6,745 nucleotides of DNA, taken from contig SDWK01000564.1 of assembly GCA_004195335.1 (NCBI GenBank), positions 1 to 6,745 of the forward strand, read 5' to 3'. Position 1 is the first letter of the stretch. Each line of letters begins with the position of its first letter. Of this stretch, positions 1 through 6,744 are shown piece by piece. This DNA comes from Shewanella sp. GTDB lineage: Bacteria > Pseudomonadota > Gammaproteobacteria > Enterobacterales > Shewanellaceae. The translations under genes and the position numbers were made by a program. Under the pieces are notes generated by a model. It did no database searches. It was not told the origin of the DNA and was given only the letters and a program-made list of their open reading frames with translations.

Positions 1-19
1 AGATGTGTATAAGAGACAG
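1..19. other. Nextera/Tn5 mosaic-end adapter remnant (not genomic)
   Basis: The first 19 bases, AGATGTGTATAAGAGACAG, are exactly the Tn5 transposase mosaic end used in Nextera libraries. Seen at the very edge of the window, this is the signature of adapter read-through left untrimmed before assembly, not a transposon end: no other mosaic end and no transposase gene are present. Genomic sequence starts at base 20. On the minus strand the adapter adds a spurious peptide tail reading about VSYTH to the sulfotransferase frame, and on the plus strand it creates a false N-terminus, MCIRDS. Both should be removed. Confidence 0.97.
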
Positions 20-785
20 CAGAAGGTTTAATCGTCAGCTTAAGAAAGCAGTCATAGGTTTCAAAACAAAGCTTCTCGATGTCTGTACGTGGAACCGGAC
101 CGTCCATGTTCTCGTGATGAACAAAATCATCCTCAAATTCCATCTTTGCCTTAACAAGGTTTTTTTTGTTTTTCCGTGGGAAATCAGTCCCCAGATCACG
201 CTCAATCTTGTTAATTATGGATTCGAAATCCTGGGTCCATTGAGGAAAACAGACAAAGGATCGCTTTCTCCCACGACTATATTTTTCCGCGCAAAACAGA
301 TAATTAAGCCATATCAAGAGCGAACGACTCTGACTAATTTTATTTCGCTTATCTAGCGACGCAGCCACAGCCAAAGGAGAGCGTAAGGGGATAATATAAA
401 AATCCTGTAGTCCTTTATTTTCTGCCACTTTACTCCATAGCGGCAAGAACAGGCTCAATCTCGGATCCTTAAGAACAATCGGACCGCCCCCAGGAAAATC
501 CTTTTCAACGTTGTTCCACAATTCCTGCATTGAGATATCCGCATATTCCGAAGCGAACCAACTCGCGGGTGTCGGAATAAAAGTATCCCAGGAAGAACCT
601 AATTCTTGCAACAGGTTGTCATGAAATTGAACCGTGCTTGAGGATTCGAAATGCCCCTTCTGATTATCTGGAGCAGGGCCACGCATAGAAACAGGCAATT
701 CAAGGCCCAAGATGCTCAACGTTTGGGCAAGATACGAGGTTCCGCTTCGATGCATCCCGGGTATAAAAAAAATTCGCTTATTCAT
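20..785 (-). CDS. Sulfotransferase-family protein, 3' end missing
   Basis: The frame opens with ATG at 785 and stays open to the contig edge, giving 255 genomic residues. It is probably a PAPS-dependent sulfotransferase. Near the N-terminus, residues 10-17 read GMHRSGTS, the 5'-phosphosulfate-binding loop of the bacterial family. Residues 38-48 (APDNQKGHFES) match a stretch I recall from polysaccharide-associated members. KDPR (106-109) and the R135-S-P...S143 segment fit the 3'-phosphate-binding region. The strong ribosome site AGGGGAAGTA ends two bases before the ATG. The gene lies 42 bases after the ABC ATPase and is probably the last visible gene of the operon. Its acceptor is unknown; an exported glycan or lipid is the best guess from the neighbours. 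The C-terminus is lost because the sequence runs into adapter, so this is not a natural truncation. Fold is confident; actual sulfation activity less so, because some relatives of this fold are uncharacterised. Confidence 0.85.
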
Positions 786-787
786 TC

Positions 788-797
788 TACTTCCCCT
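788..797 (-). promoter_or_regulatory. Ribosome binding site of the sulfotransferase gene
   Basis: AGGGGAAGTA on the minus strand, followed by GA and then the ATG at 785. It supports this start codon. The same ten bases stand in front of cysQ. Confidence 0.7.
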
Positions 798-827
798 ATG
801 TCACCCTTTGACAGTCAGTCATTCGAA

Positions 828-1547
828 TCAATGCTCTACCGGGTTCCGCATAAAATCAACATATGCCCGAGAAACCTCACCGGCATCACCAATTAAACGC
901 AACTCTCCACCTTCGATCCAAATAGCCCTTTGGCACAGTTTCCTAATTTGTTCTGCACTATGCGAGACAAAGACAACAGTTTGTTGGCTGGTTATTTTTT
1001 CAAGTATCGTCGCCTCAGCTTTCTGACGAAACTGAATATCTCCGACGCTCAACACTTCATCGATCAGCATTACGTCAACATCGGTCATTATCGCAGAAGC
1101 AAAACCAAGTCGGGCACGCATACCTGCTGAGTAAGTTTTGACGGGCTCATCGAAAAAAGCGTCCAACTCTGAAAATTCATGAATACCTGGTAAAGCTTCA
1201 AGAGCCTCTCCCTTTGTGCCCCCCTGTAACATGATACTCAACAAGGCATTATCCCGGCCCGAGAGATCTCCTCTGAAACCAAGCCCCAGCGTCAACAATG
1301 CTCGCCTTATACTTTTGTCACAAGTTATTGTCCCGGAGGTTGGATCAACAAGGCCAGCAAGAAGACGTAGCAAGGTGCTCTTTCCGCAGCCATTTCGACC
1401 AAATACCCCCAGAGTTTCTCCCCGCTTAAGATCAAAAGAGATCGCAGACAATGCGGTATGTTCAAACCACTTAAGAAAACCGGACCGCCTCCGGTAGCAT
1501 AACCTGACATCCTGTACCGATAGTATATTTTCGTGCTGCGAGCTCAT
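828..1547 (-). CDS. ABC transporter ATPase of the polysaccharide-export (Wzt/KpsT/TagH) type
   Basis: This 239-residue protein is the cytoplasmic ATPase that would power export through the permease encoded just upstream. All nucleotide-binding elements are visible: Walker A GRNGCGKST (50-58), the signature YSAGMR (139-144), Walker B ending in MLIDE (160-164), and the H-loop histidine in VSHS (H196). The signature and the EVLSVGD stretch after Walker B are typical of ATPases paired with ABC-2 O-antigen, capsule and teichoic-acid exporters. The protein stops soon after the ATPase core, so it has no C-terminal carbohydrate-binding extension of the kind found in E. coli O8/O9a Wzt. In that respect it is like KpsT or NodI. 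Its ATG overlaps the permease stop codon in an ATGA, and the site upstream is a weak Shine-Dalgarno, so translation is probably coupled. The cargo cannot be read from the sequence; sulfation genes in the same operon suggest a sulfated or to-be-sulfated glycan. Confidence 0.92.
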   Translation of the reverse strand: MSSQHENILSVQDVRLCYRRRSGFLKWFEHTALSAISFDLKRGETLGVFGRNGCGKSTLLRLLAGLVDPTSGTITCDKSIRRALLTLGLGFRGDLSGRDNALLSIMLQGGTKGEALEALPGIHEFSELDAFFDEPVKTYSAGMRARLGFASAIMTDVDVMLIDEVLSVGDIQFRQKAEATILEKITSQQTVVFVSHSAEQIRKLCQRAIWIEGGELRLIGDAGEVSRAYVDFMRNPVEH

Positions 1548-2320
1548 GAATTTACGACTTTCGCAGCGATTAACTTGCTGATTTTATGGTAAACACCATG
1601 CATTAAGCACAGTAGAATAAACACAATACCACCGAGCATCGCCAAGTGATTCAAATCGTAAAGAGAACGCTTCATCAGCACTTGCCGGTAAGCGTCAATA
1701 AGAAAGGCAATAGGGTTACAGGTCAGCATCAGGTCACGCAGGGCTGGATTTGTAACCATATCAATGTCCCAGAAAATACCGGATGCAAACATCAAAAACA
1801 TCATCCCCATGGTAATAATCATTCTGAAATCACCCACAAAACTGACGCATAAAGCACCAACCAATGAACATAGCAAAATCAGTCCATATTGCACAAATAA
1901 CAGTGGGATCAACCACAACCAATTAAGTTCCGGCATATAACCATAGAAGGTAACCACGCCGAACATAATCAGAAATACAACCCACTGTTTATATAAAGTT
2001 TCATGTACCGAGACATAGGGGAAGAGAGATTTAGGGATATCAACCTGATTGATCAGACCCTTATTATTGACAATACTTTGAGAGGCTGCTGTTACGCTCT
2101 TGGAAAACCATAAAAAAGGGATCTTCCCACAGATCAAAAACAACAAAAAATCCTGACGTCCTGTATTCAGCAGAACTTCAAATACAAGGTAAAAAGTGCC
2201 GACAAAAAGCAAAGGTTCGATAATCCACCAGAGGTAGCTAAGAATAAACCTTGAAGCTTCTGCTTTCAGATCCATTTTTGCCTGAATATTAACCAGTGAA
2301 AAAAAACGGAACAGACTCAT
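1544..2320 (-). CDS. ABC-2 type transporter permease of the polysaccharide-export (Wzm/KpsM) type
   Basis: This 258-residue inner-membrane protein would form the export channel with the ATPase encoded next. The usual length for Wzm/KpsM/NodJ proteins is about 260 residues. A short basic N-terminal segment (1-25) precedes hydrophobic stretches near residues 27-50, 58-75, 110-128, 135-160, 168-185 and 228-245, which matches the six-helix layout of the family. The motif NPIAFLIDAYRQ (202-213) before the last helix is characteristic of ABC-2 polysaccharide permeases, as is the IPKSLFP region (95-101). The gene starts 24 bases after the cysQ stop, with only a weak AGGG about 13 bases upstream of the ATG. 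Its TGA overlaps the ATPase start by four bases. Substrate specificity cannot be decided from sequence; capsule, O-antigen or a lipid-linked oligosaccharide are all possible. Confidence 0.9.
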   Translation of the reverse strand: MSLFRFFSLVNIQAKMDLKAEASRFILSYLWWIIEPLLFVGTFYLVFEVLLNTGRQDFLLFLICGKIPFLWFSKSVTAASQSIVNNKGLINQVDIPKSLFPYVSVHETLYKQWVVFLIMFGVVTFYGYMPELNWLWLIPLLFVQYGLILLCSLVGALCVSFVGDFRMIITMGMMFLMFASGIFWDIDMVTNPALRDLMLTCNPIAFLIDAYRQVLMKRSLYDLNHLAMLGGIVFILLCLMHGVYHKISKLIAAKVVNS

Positions 2321-2344
2321 ATACAGTAAAACCCTGACTCAATT

Positions 2345-3106
2345 TTAAGCATTTTTTTGAACAATAAAATATGGGTTTAGCAGATTCGCCTTATTATACT
2401 TCACGGCCCCACCTTCCGGGGTACACACCTGCCCCCCCGCCGCTTCTACCACAGCATGACCCGCGGCGGTATCCCATTCCATCGTCGGTCCCAGTCTTGG
2501 GTAAATATCAGCCTCCCCTTCGGCCACAACGCACAATTTGAGAGAGCTTCCCACTGAGACTGACTCTTTAACATTAATTGTCGTCAGGAAAGCCTCAAGG
2601 TCTGGAGAAGGATGGGAACGGCTCATGACGACAGTCAAACCTATTTCTGGATTTGGCTGGCGAACATTAATTGGACTTGCAACAGAATCCCCTGACTGTA
2701 TCCATGCGCCCTGGTTCAAACCACCAAAGTAGAGTTTGTCCTGCACTGGAACATAAATAACACCAAGGACCGGCCTGCCATTTTCAATAAGAGCAATATT
2801 GACGGTAAACTCGCCGTTACGCTTGATGAATTCCTTGGTCCCATCCAGAGGGTCTACCAACCAAAAACGCTCCCAATCCCTTCGCTCAAGGTAGGGGATA
2901 TCAGCCCCCTCCTCTGAAAGGATTGGGATATCAGGGTAAGATCTCATCAAACCTTCAACAATGACCTGGTGAGAGGCCTTATCTGCCTTGGTCAAAGGAG
3001 AGTTATCTTCTTTAAACTCAACGCCATGCTCGCCTTCATAGATGGACATGATGGCATGACCAGCCTCTTTGGCAATCAAGCACAATTTATCAAAATCGAT
3101 CTGCAT
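2345..3106 (-). CDS. cysQ: 3'(2'),5'-bisphosphate nucleotidase (PAP phosphatase), CysQ family
   Basis: CysQ hydrolyses 3'-phosphoadenosine 5'-phosphate, the product left after PAPS donates sulfate, to AMP and phosphate. This relieves product inhibition of sulfotransferases. The protein belongs to the inositol-monophosphatase superfamily and keeps its metal-binding motifs: SEEG (64-67), DPLDGT (85-90) and the WD pair (211-212) in WDTAAGHAVVEAAGG. At 253 residues it is close to E. coli CysQ. I chose the ATG at 3106, because AGGGGAAGTA sits directly before it. The frame extends upstream to a TTG at 3130, but that start would put the ribosome site inside the gene. The gene lies 37 bases after cysNC and 24 before the permease. 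Its place between PAPS synthesis and the exporter/sulfotransferase genes fits a role in clearing PAP during sulfation. A related phosphatase with a different substrate is possible but less likely here. Confidence 0.9.
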   Translation of the reverse strand: MQIDFDKLCLIAKEAGHAIMSIYEGEHGVEFKEDNSPLTKADKASHQVIVEGLMRSYPDIPILSEEGADIPYLERRDWERFWLVDPLDGTKEFIKRNGEFTVNIALIENGRPVLGVIYVPVQDKLYFGGLNQGAWIQSGDSVASPINVRQPNPEIGLTVVMSRSHPSPDLEAFLTTINVKESVSVGSSLKLCVVAEGEADIYPRLGPTMEWDTAAGHAVVEAAGGQVCTPEGGAVKYNKANLLNPYFIVQKNA

Positions 3107-3116
3107 TACTTCCCCT
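3107..3116 (-). promoter_or_regulatory. Ribosome binding site deciding the cysQ start
   Basis: AGGGGAAGTA on the minus strand lies immediately before the ATG at 3106. It argues against the in-frame TTG at 3130 as the start. The purine core GGGGA is about five bases from the start codon, a little short but workable. Confidence 0.65.
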
Positions 3117-3143
3117 GAATAACTTCTCAATTAAATCGGCGAG

Positions 3144-5033
3144 CTATAACTCAAGCAGCTTATTGACTATCTGTTCGGCCAACGCCTCAGCAGATTCTTC
3201 TCCCGCGTTCACCACAACCTCCGGATTCTTTGGTGGTTCATAATCAGAATCGATACCGGTAAAGTTAGGGAGCTCCCCTGCCCGTGCTTTTTTATACAAT
3301 CCTTTTGGATCGCGTTCTTCACAAACATCCAACGGAGTATTCACAAAAATTTCAACAAATTCTCCGTCAATGAGAAGTTCACGAGCCAACTGCCGTTCAC
3401 TGCGGAATGGCGAGATAAATGCCGTCAGCACAATCAAACCAGCGTCGACAAATAACTTGGCTGTTTCAGCAATCCGCCTGATATTTTCAACGCGATCAGC
3501 GTCAGTAAAACCCAAATCGCGGTTCAGTCCATGACGAACATTATCACCATCCAGAAGGTAGGTCCTCTTGCCAAGGCTATGCAGCTTCTTTTCGACTAAA
3601 TTTGCGATGGTCGACTTGCCAGCACCAGAGAGGCCAGTAAACCAAAGAACCCTGGGGGTCTGCCCATTCAGTTCGGCGCGGCTCTGCTTATTAATAGCAA
3701 TGGATTGCCAGTGAATATTGGTTGCACGCCGCAAGGTAAAGTTGATCATCCCGGCACCGACAGTCGCGTTGGTAAACCGGTCAATCAGGATAAAGTTTCC
3801 CGTATTGCGATTTTCCAGATAGGGATCGAAAGAAATCGGCTTGGTCAAACTGATATTGCAGATACCAACCTCGTTCAACTCAAGGGTTTTCCCAGGCTCA
3901 CGCTGAAGGGTATTCACATTGACCTTATGCTTCAAGTCACTCACCGTAGCGGGCGCGGTAGCAGAACCTGCCTTGATCAAGTAACTACGACCAGGCAGCA
4001 AAGGCTCTTCGTGCATCCAGACCAGATGGGCCTCAAATTGGTCCGCATAAGAGGGCCGCTGCTCAGGGTTGCATAACATATCACCACGACTGATATCGAT
4101 TTCATCTTCCAACGTAATCGTGACCGCTTGACCAAATACTGCTTCTTCAAGATCACCGTCCATCGTGACGATCCGGGCCACCCTGCTGCAATGCCCCGAG
4201 GATGGGACAACAACAGAATCCCCCGGTTTAACTACTCCAGATGCTATTGTTCCGGAAAAACCACGGAAATTAAGGTCAGGCCGATTGACCCACTGGATTC
4301 GCATACGAAAGGGTTTTGTGGATGCATCCTCGGAAATGGATACGTTTTCCAAATATTCGAGTAAGGTCGTTCCTTGGTACCAGGGTGTTTTATCGCTTAA
4401 AGCGATAACATTACTCCCTTCCAGCGCTGAAATCGGAATACAACAGATCTCTTCAAAACCTAAGTCTGAGGCAAACTCTTTATATTCCTGGCAGATCTCC
4501 CGAAAAACCTCTTCTGAGTTATCGACCAGATCCATTTTATTGATCGCTAGAACAATCTTGCGGATACCGACCAGAGAGACCAGATAGCTATGTCGTTTGG
4601 TCTGAGTCAGCATTCCCTTACGTGCGTCGACGAGAATAATCGCCACTTCAGCGGTAGACGCACCAGTTACCATGTTGCGGGTATACTGCTCATGCCCAGG
4701 TGTATCAGCAACAATGAACTTGCGTTTATCCGTTGAGAAAAAGCGATAAGCGACATCAATGGTAATGCCCTGTTCACGCTCAGCCTGAAGGCCGTCGAGC
4801 AACAGGGCATAATCGATCTCACCACCCTGGGTACCGACTTTTTTACTGTCGGCCTCAAGTGCGGCTAACTGATCTTCAAAGATCATCTTTGAATCCCAGA
4901 GAAGACGCCCGATCAGGGTACTTTTACCATCATCAACGCTGCCGCACGTAATAAAACGGAGCATCGATTTCTCTTCCTGCTGCTTCAGGTAGGCAAGAAT
5001 ATCTTCAGAAATAAGATCGGATTGATGAGCCAC
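3144..5033 (-). CDS. cysNC: Bifunctional sulfate adenylyltransferase subunit 1 / APS kinase (CysN-CysC fusion, NodQ-like)
   Basis: This 629-residue cytoplasmic protein joins two steps of PAPS synthesis. The N-terminal part (about 1-440) is the CysN GTPase, which drives ATP sulfurylase together with CysD. It shows G1 GSVDDGKST (31-39), the G2-region GITID (89-93), G3 DTPGHEQ (110-116) and G4 NKMD (165-168), followed by elongation-factor-like beta domains. The C-terminal part (about 455-629) is APS kinase, which phosphorylates APS to PAPS: P-loop GLSGAGKST (467-475), [11 protein letters not shown] (494-504), FISPFRSER (539-547) and [11 protein letters not shown] (591-601). Both active sites look complete. 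Fusions of this kind include rhizobial NodQ. The start is GTG at 5033, which shares its G with the TAG stop of cysD (TAGTG). The sequence AGGAAGGG eight bases upstream supports this start and indicates coupled translation with cysD. No partner genes for sulfate reduction are visible, so PAPS is probably made for sulfation. Confidence 0.96.
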   Translation of the reverse strand: MAHQSDLISEDILAYLKQQEEKSMLRFITCGSVDDGKSTLIGRLLWDSKMIFEDQLAALEADSKKVGTQGGEIDYALLLDGLQAEREQGITIDVAYRFFSTDKRKFIVADTPGHEQYTRNMVTGASTAEVAIILVDARKGMLTQTKRHSYLVSLVGIRKIVLAINKMDLVDNSEEVFREICQEYKEFASDLGFEEICCIPISALEGSNVIALSDKTPWYQGTTLLEYLENVSISEDASTKPFRMRIQWVNRPDLNFRGFSGTIASGVVKPGDSVVVPSSGHCSRVARIVTMDGDLEEAVFGQAVTITLEDEIDISRGDMLCNPEQRPSYADQFEAHLVWMHEEPLLPGRSYLIKAGSATAPATVSDLKHKVNVNTLQREPGKTLELNEVGICNISLTKPISFDPYLENRNTGNFILIDRFTNATVGAGMINFTLRRATNIHWQSIAINKQSRAELNGQTPRVLWFTGLSGAGKSTIANLVEKKLHSLGKRTYLLDGDNVRHGLNRDLGFTDADRVENIRRIAETAKLFVDAGLIVLTAFISPFRSERQLARELLIDGEFVEIFVNTPLDVCEERDPKGLYKKARAGELPNFTGIDSDYEPPKNPEVVVNAGEESAEALAEQIVNKLLEL

Positions 5034-5938
5034 TAGAAATACCCTTCCTGCTTCTTCTTTTCCATTGAACCTGCCTGGTCATGATCAATCAAGCGCCCCT
5101 GTCTCTCCGATGTACGGGTTAACAACATCTCCTGAATAATCTCGGGAAGTGTGGCTGCGGTGGATTCAACCGCACCGGTGAGCGGGTAACACCCAAGAGT
5201 TCTAAAACGGACTGATTTCATCTCGACCTTTTCACCAGGAGTCAATTGCAGACGGTCATCATCAACCATGATCAACATCCCATCACGCTCGACGACCGGA
5301 CGCACTTTTGAATAGTACAAGGGGACGATCGGAATTTTTTCAAGATAGATATACTGCCAGATATCAAGCTCGGTCCAATTGGAGATAGGAAAAGAACGGA
5401 TGCTCTCACCCTTATTAACCCGGGCATTATAGAGATTCCAAAGCTCAGGACGTTGGTTTTTAGGATCCCAACGGTGATTTTCATTTCGGAAGGAAAAGAT
5501 TCGCTCTTTGGCACGCGATTTTTCCTCATCACGCCGCGCACCTCCAAAGGCCGCATCGAATTTGTACTTATTGAGAGCCTGCTTGAGCCCTTCGGTCTTC
5601 ATGATATCTGTGTAAAGAGCACTCCCGTGCGTAAAAGGGCTAACCCCCTGGCTGGCCCCTTCTTCGTTCGTATAAACAAGTAAATCAAAATCGTACTGTT
5701 CACGCATCATCTCACGAAATTCAATCATCTCGCGAAATTTCCATGTCGTATCGATATGCATCAATGGAAACGGAATTTTCGATGGGAAAAAAGCCTTTTT
5801 AGCTAAATGAAGCATGACCGCTGAATCTTTACCGACAGAGTAAAGCATCACCGGGTTATCAAATTCCGCAGCCACCTCGCGGATAATATGGATACTCTCT
5901 GCCTCAAGTTGACGCAGGTGAGTCATCTGGATTTTCAT
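5033..5938 (-). CDS. cysD: Sulfate adenylyltransferase subunit 2 (CysD)
   Basis: CysD is the catalytic subunit of GTP-driven ATP sulfurylase. It makes APS and pyrophosphate from ATP and sulfate in complex with CysN. It belongs to the PP-loop ATP pyrophosphatase group, and the loop is seen as YSVGKDS (33-39). Other family hallmarks are [11 protein letters not shown] (61-71), [15 protein letters not shown] (132-146), [12 protein letters not shown] (186-197) and [11 protein letters not shown] (246-256). The C-terminus ends in KKKQEGYF, a conserved family ending. Length is 301 residues, against about 302 in E. coli, so the gene is complete. The ATG at 5938 has AAAGG seven bases upstream, separated by a run of T. 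It overlaps cysNC by one base. It is the first intact gene after the broken APS kinase, so the operon promoter is either in the 97-base gap before it or further upstream. Confidence 0.97.
   Translation of the reverse strand: MKIQMTHLRQLEAESIHIIREVAAEFDNPVMLYSVGKDSAVMLHLAKKAFFPSKIPFPLMHIDTTWKFREMIEFREMMREQYDFDLLVYTNEEGASQGVSPFTHGSALYTDIMKTEGLKQALNKYKFDAAFGGARRDEEKSRAKERIFSFRNENHRWDPKNQRPELWNLYNARVNKGESIRSFPISNWTELDIWQYIYLEKIPIVPLYYSKVRPVVERDGMLIMVDDDRLQLTPGEKVEMKSVRFRTLGCYPLTGAVESTAATLPEIIQEMLLTRTSERQGRLIDHDQAGSMEKKKQEGYF
5042..5049 (-). promoter_or_regulatory. Ribosome binding site for the GTG start of cysNC
   Basis: AGGAAGGG on the minus strand lies within the last codons of cysD, with eight bases before the GTG at 5033. 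It supports the non-ATG start of cysNC, which would otherwise be doubtful. Confidence 0.65.
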
Positions 5939-6035
5939 AAAAAAACCTTTACATTAATATAGGGGCCACAGAATCCGCGGGGGAAGATATGAAGAAGTTC
6001 AGAGTTATCAGGCCCCAGTTAACAACCTTCGACCA
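5939..6035 (-). other. Leader region between the APS-kinase remnant and cysD
   Basis: These 97 bases are the largest non-coding gap in the window and the natural place for a promoter of the cysD operon. I see a TATATT at roughly 5951-5956 that could serve as a -10 box, but no convincing -35 at the right distance. A GGGGCC/GGCCCC inverted pair (5962-5967 and 6011-6016) has too large a loop to call a terminator. AAAGG (5946-5950) is the cysD ribosome site. No promoter is claimed. Confidence 0.3.
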
Positions 6036-6365
6036 CTACCCATCATTGATTACATGCCGTCTAAGGTACTCAACAATCTGCTCTGCAGCCTGATCGGGGG
6101 TTGTTTCATCGATATCCACAACGATCTCAGGATTATTACGTTTTTCGTAATCGACATCAACACCCGGAAAATAGCTAAACTCTCCTTGCCGAGCTTTCAG
6201 GTAATGGCCCTGGTCATCCCTGTTCTCACAAGCACCCACTGATGACTTCATGTAGACTTCAACAAAGTTCGTTGCCTGTGAACGAGCAAATTCTCGGCTG
6301 TCAAGATATGGCGAAACAAAGGATGCGACAACAATAATGCCGTTTTTTTCAAGCCTTTTTTTGAA
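6036..6365 (-). pseudogene. APS kinase (CysC) C-terminal fragment, 5' half missing
   Basis: The last ~100 codons before the TAG at 6036 encode the C-terminal half of an adenylylsulfate kinase. NGIIVVASFVSPY, SREFARS, VYMKSS, ENRD, GHYLKARQGEF, FPGVDVDYE and NPEIVVD follow one another as in the CysC half of cysNC from about residue 531 on. The first ~75 residues of the domain, with the P-loop and the DGDNVR segment, are absent: upstream of about 6365 the DNA encodes the end of a histidine kinase instead. The same frame stays open back to an ATG at 6461, but that part translates the kinase DNA out of frame and is not protein-like. The fragment differs clearly from the cysNC kinase domain, so it is a separate gene, not a recent copy. 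Without the P-loop it cannot be an active kinase. It is either a deletion remnant or one half of an assembly chimera. Confidence 0.8.
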
Positions 6366-6367
6366 GC
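6342..6367 (-). repeat. Imperfect tandem 13-base repeat at the junction
   Basis: On the minus strand GCTTCAAAAAAAG is followed directly by GCTTGAAAAAAAC. The two units differ at the fifth and last bases only, and each holds a run of seven A. The pair lies where histidine-kinase DNA gives way to APS-kinase DNA, so it may mark a microhomology join, replication slippage, or a misassembly point. It could also be chance in an A-rich stretch coding KKRLEKN. Confidence 0.6.
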
Positions 6368-6384
6368 AGCCCCCGAATCTTGAC

Positions 6385-6744
6385 TCAAGAGGATACCTTC
6401 CCTCCGGCATCCACAGGCAAAATAACCCTAACGGTGGTGCCTTCATTTTCAGTGCTCTCAATCACCATCTCGCCGCCGTGGGATTTGACGATATCGTAGC
6501 TGATGCTAAGTCCAAGCCCGGTTCCCTCGCCCACCGGTTTGGTGGTGAAAAAAGGGTCATATACTTTTGGAATTTCACGCCCTGGAATTCCGTGCCCGTT
6601 ATCTGTAATGCGTATCTCCACCCTCGAGGGTTCCCCTCCGCTCGCCGGCATCGATTGACGCGTCTCGATATTAATGACCCCGTTGTCTCCGACGGCCTGG
6701 GCGGCATTCATCAGGATGTTGATAAACACCTGTCCCAGGCGAAG
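6385..6744 (-). CDS. Sensor histidine kinase, C-terminal ATPase domain (5' end beyond the window)
   Basis: The visible 119 residues are the ATP-binding (HATPase_c) end of a two-component sensor kinase; the histidine-bearing and sensing parts lie outside the window. The sequence begins LRLGQVFINILMNAAQAV, which contains the N-box with the Mg-ATP asparagine. It continues with the G1 box DNGHGIP, the F-box FFTTK and the G2 box GEGTGLGLS, then the typical ending GTTVRVILP. The order and spacing resemble NtrB-like and PAS-containing kinases. It ends with TGA at 6385. That stop overlaps a TTG (TTGA), the kind of junction often seen with a following response-regulator gene, but no regulator follows; the APS-kinase fragment does. 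The DNA here is visibly richer in G+C than the transporter and sulfotransferase genes, so it may belong to a different genomic setting. No link with sulfate metabolism can be claimed. Confidence 0.92.
   Translation of the reverse strand, partial: LRLGQVFINILMNAAQAVGDNGVINIETRQSMPASGGEPSRVEIRITDNGHGIPGREIPKVYDPFFTTKPVGEGTGLGLSISYDIVKSHGGEMVIESTENEGTTVRVILPVDAGGKVSS

Noticed and set aside
3..356. Plus-strand open frame of 117 codons beginning MCIRDS
   Set aside because: Its start lies inside the adapter and the rest is antisense to the sulfotransferase gene, whose frame carries clear motifs.
3106..3130. Upstream TTG start for cysQ
   Set aside because: It would place the clear ribosome site inside the gene and add eight residues that look unlike the family N-terminus; the ATG at 3106 is better supported.
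3705..4587. Several open frames of 78-140 codons on either strand inside cysNC
   Set aside because: They are shadows of cysNC, which has continuous family motifs across the whole stretch; none has a recognisable domain or ribosome site.
5099..5106. CTGTCTCT, matching the first eight bases of the reverse adapter
   Set aside because: The match stops after eight bases and the segment is ordinary coding sequence inside conserved CysD (complement of codons around SERQGR). It is not an internal adapter.
5962..6016. GGGGCC/GGCCCC inverted pair as a terminator between the APS-kinase remnant and cysD
   Set aside because: Only six base pairs with a loop of more than 40 bases and no T-run after it in the direction of transcription.
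6366..6461. ATG at 6461 as the start of a complete 141-residue APS kinase-like gene
   Set aside because: Residues 1 to about 32 are the histidine-kinase DNA read in another frame plus the junction, with no kinase motifs, and the P-loop is missing.
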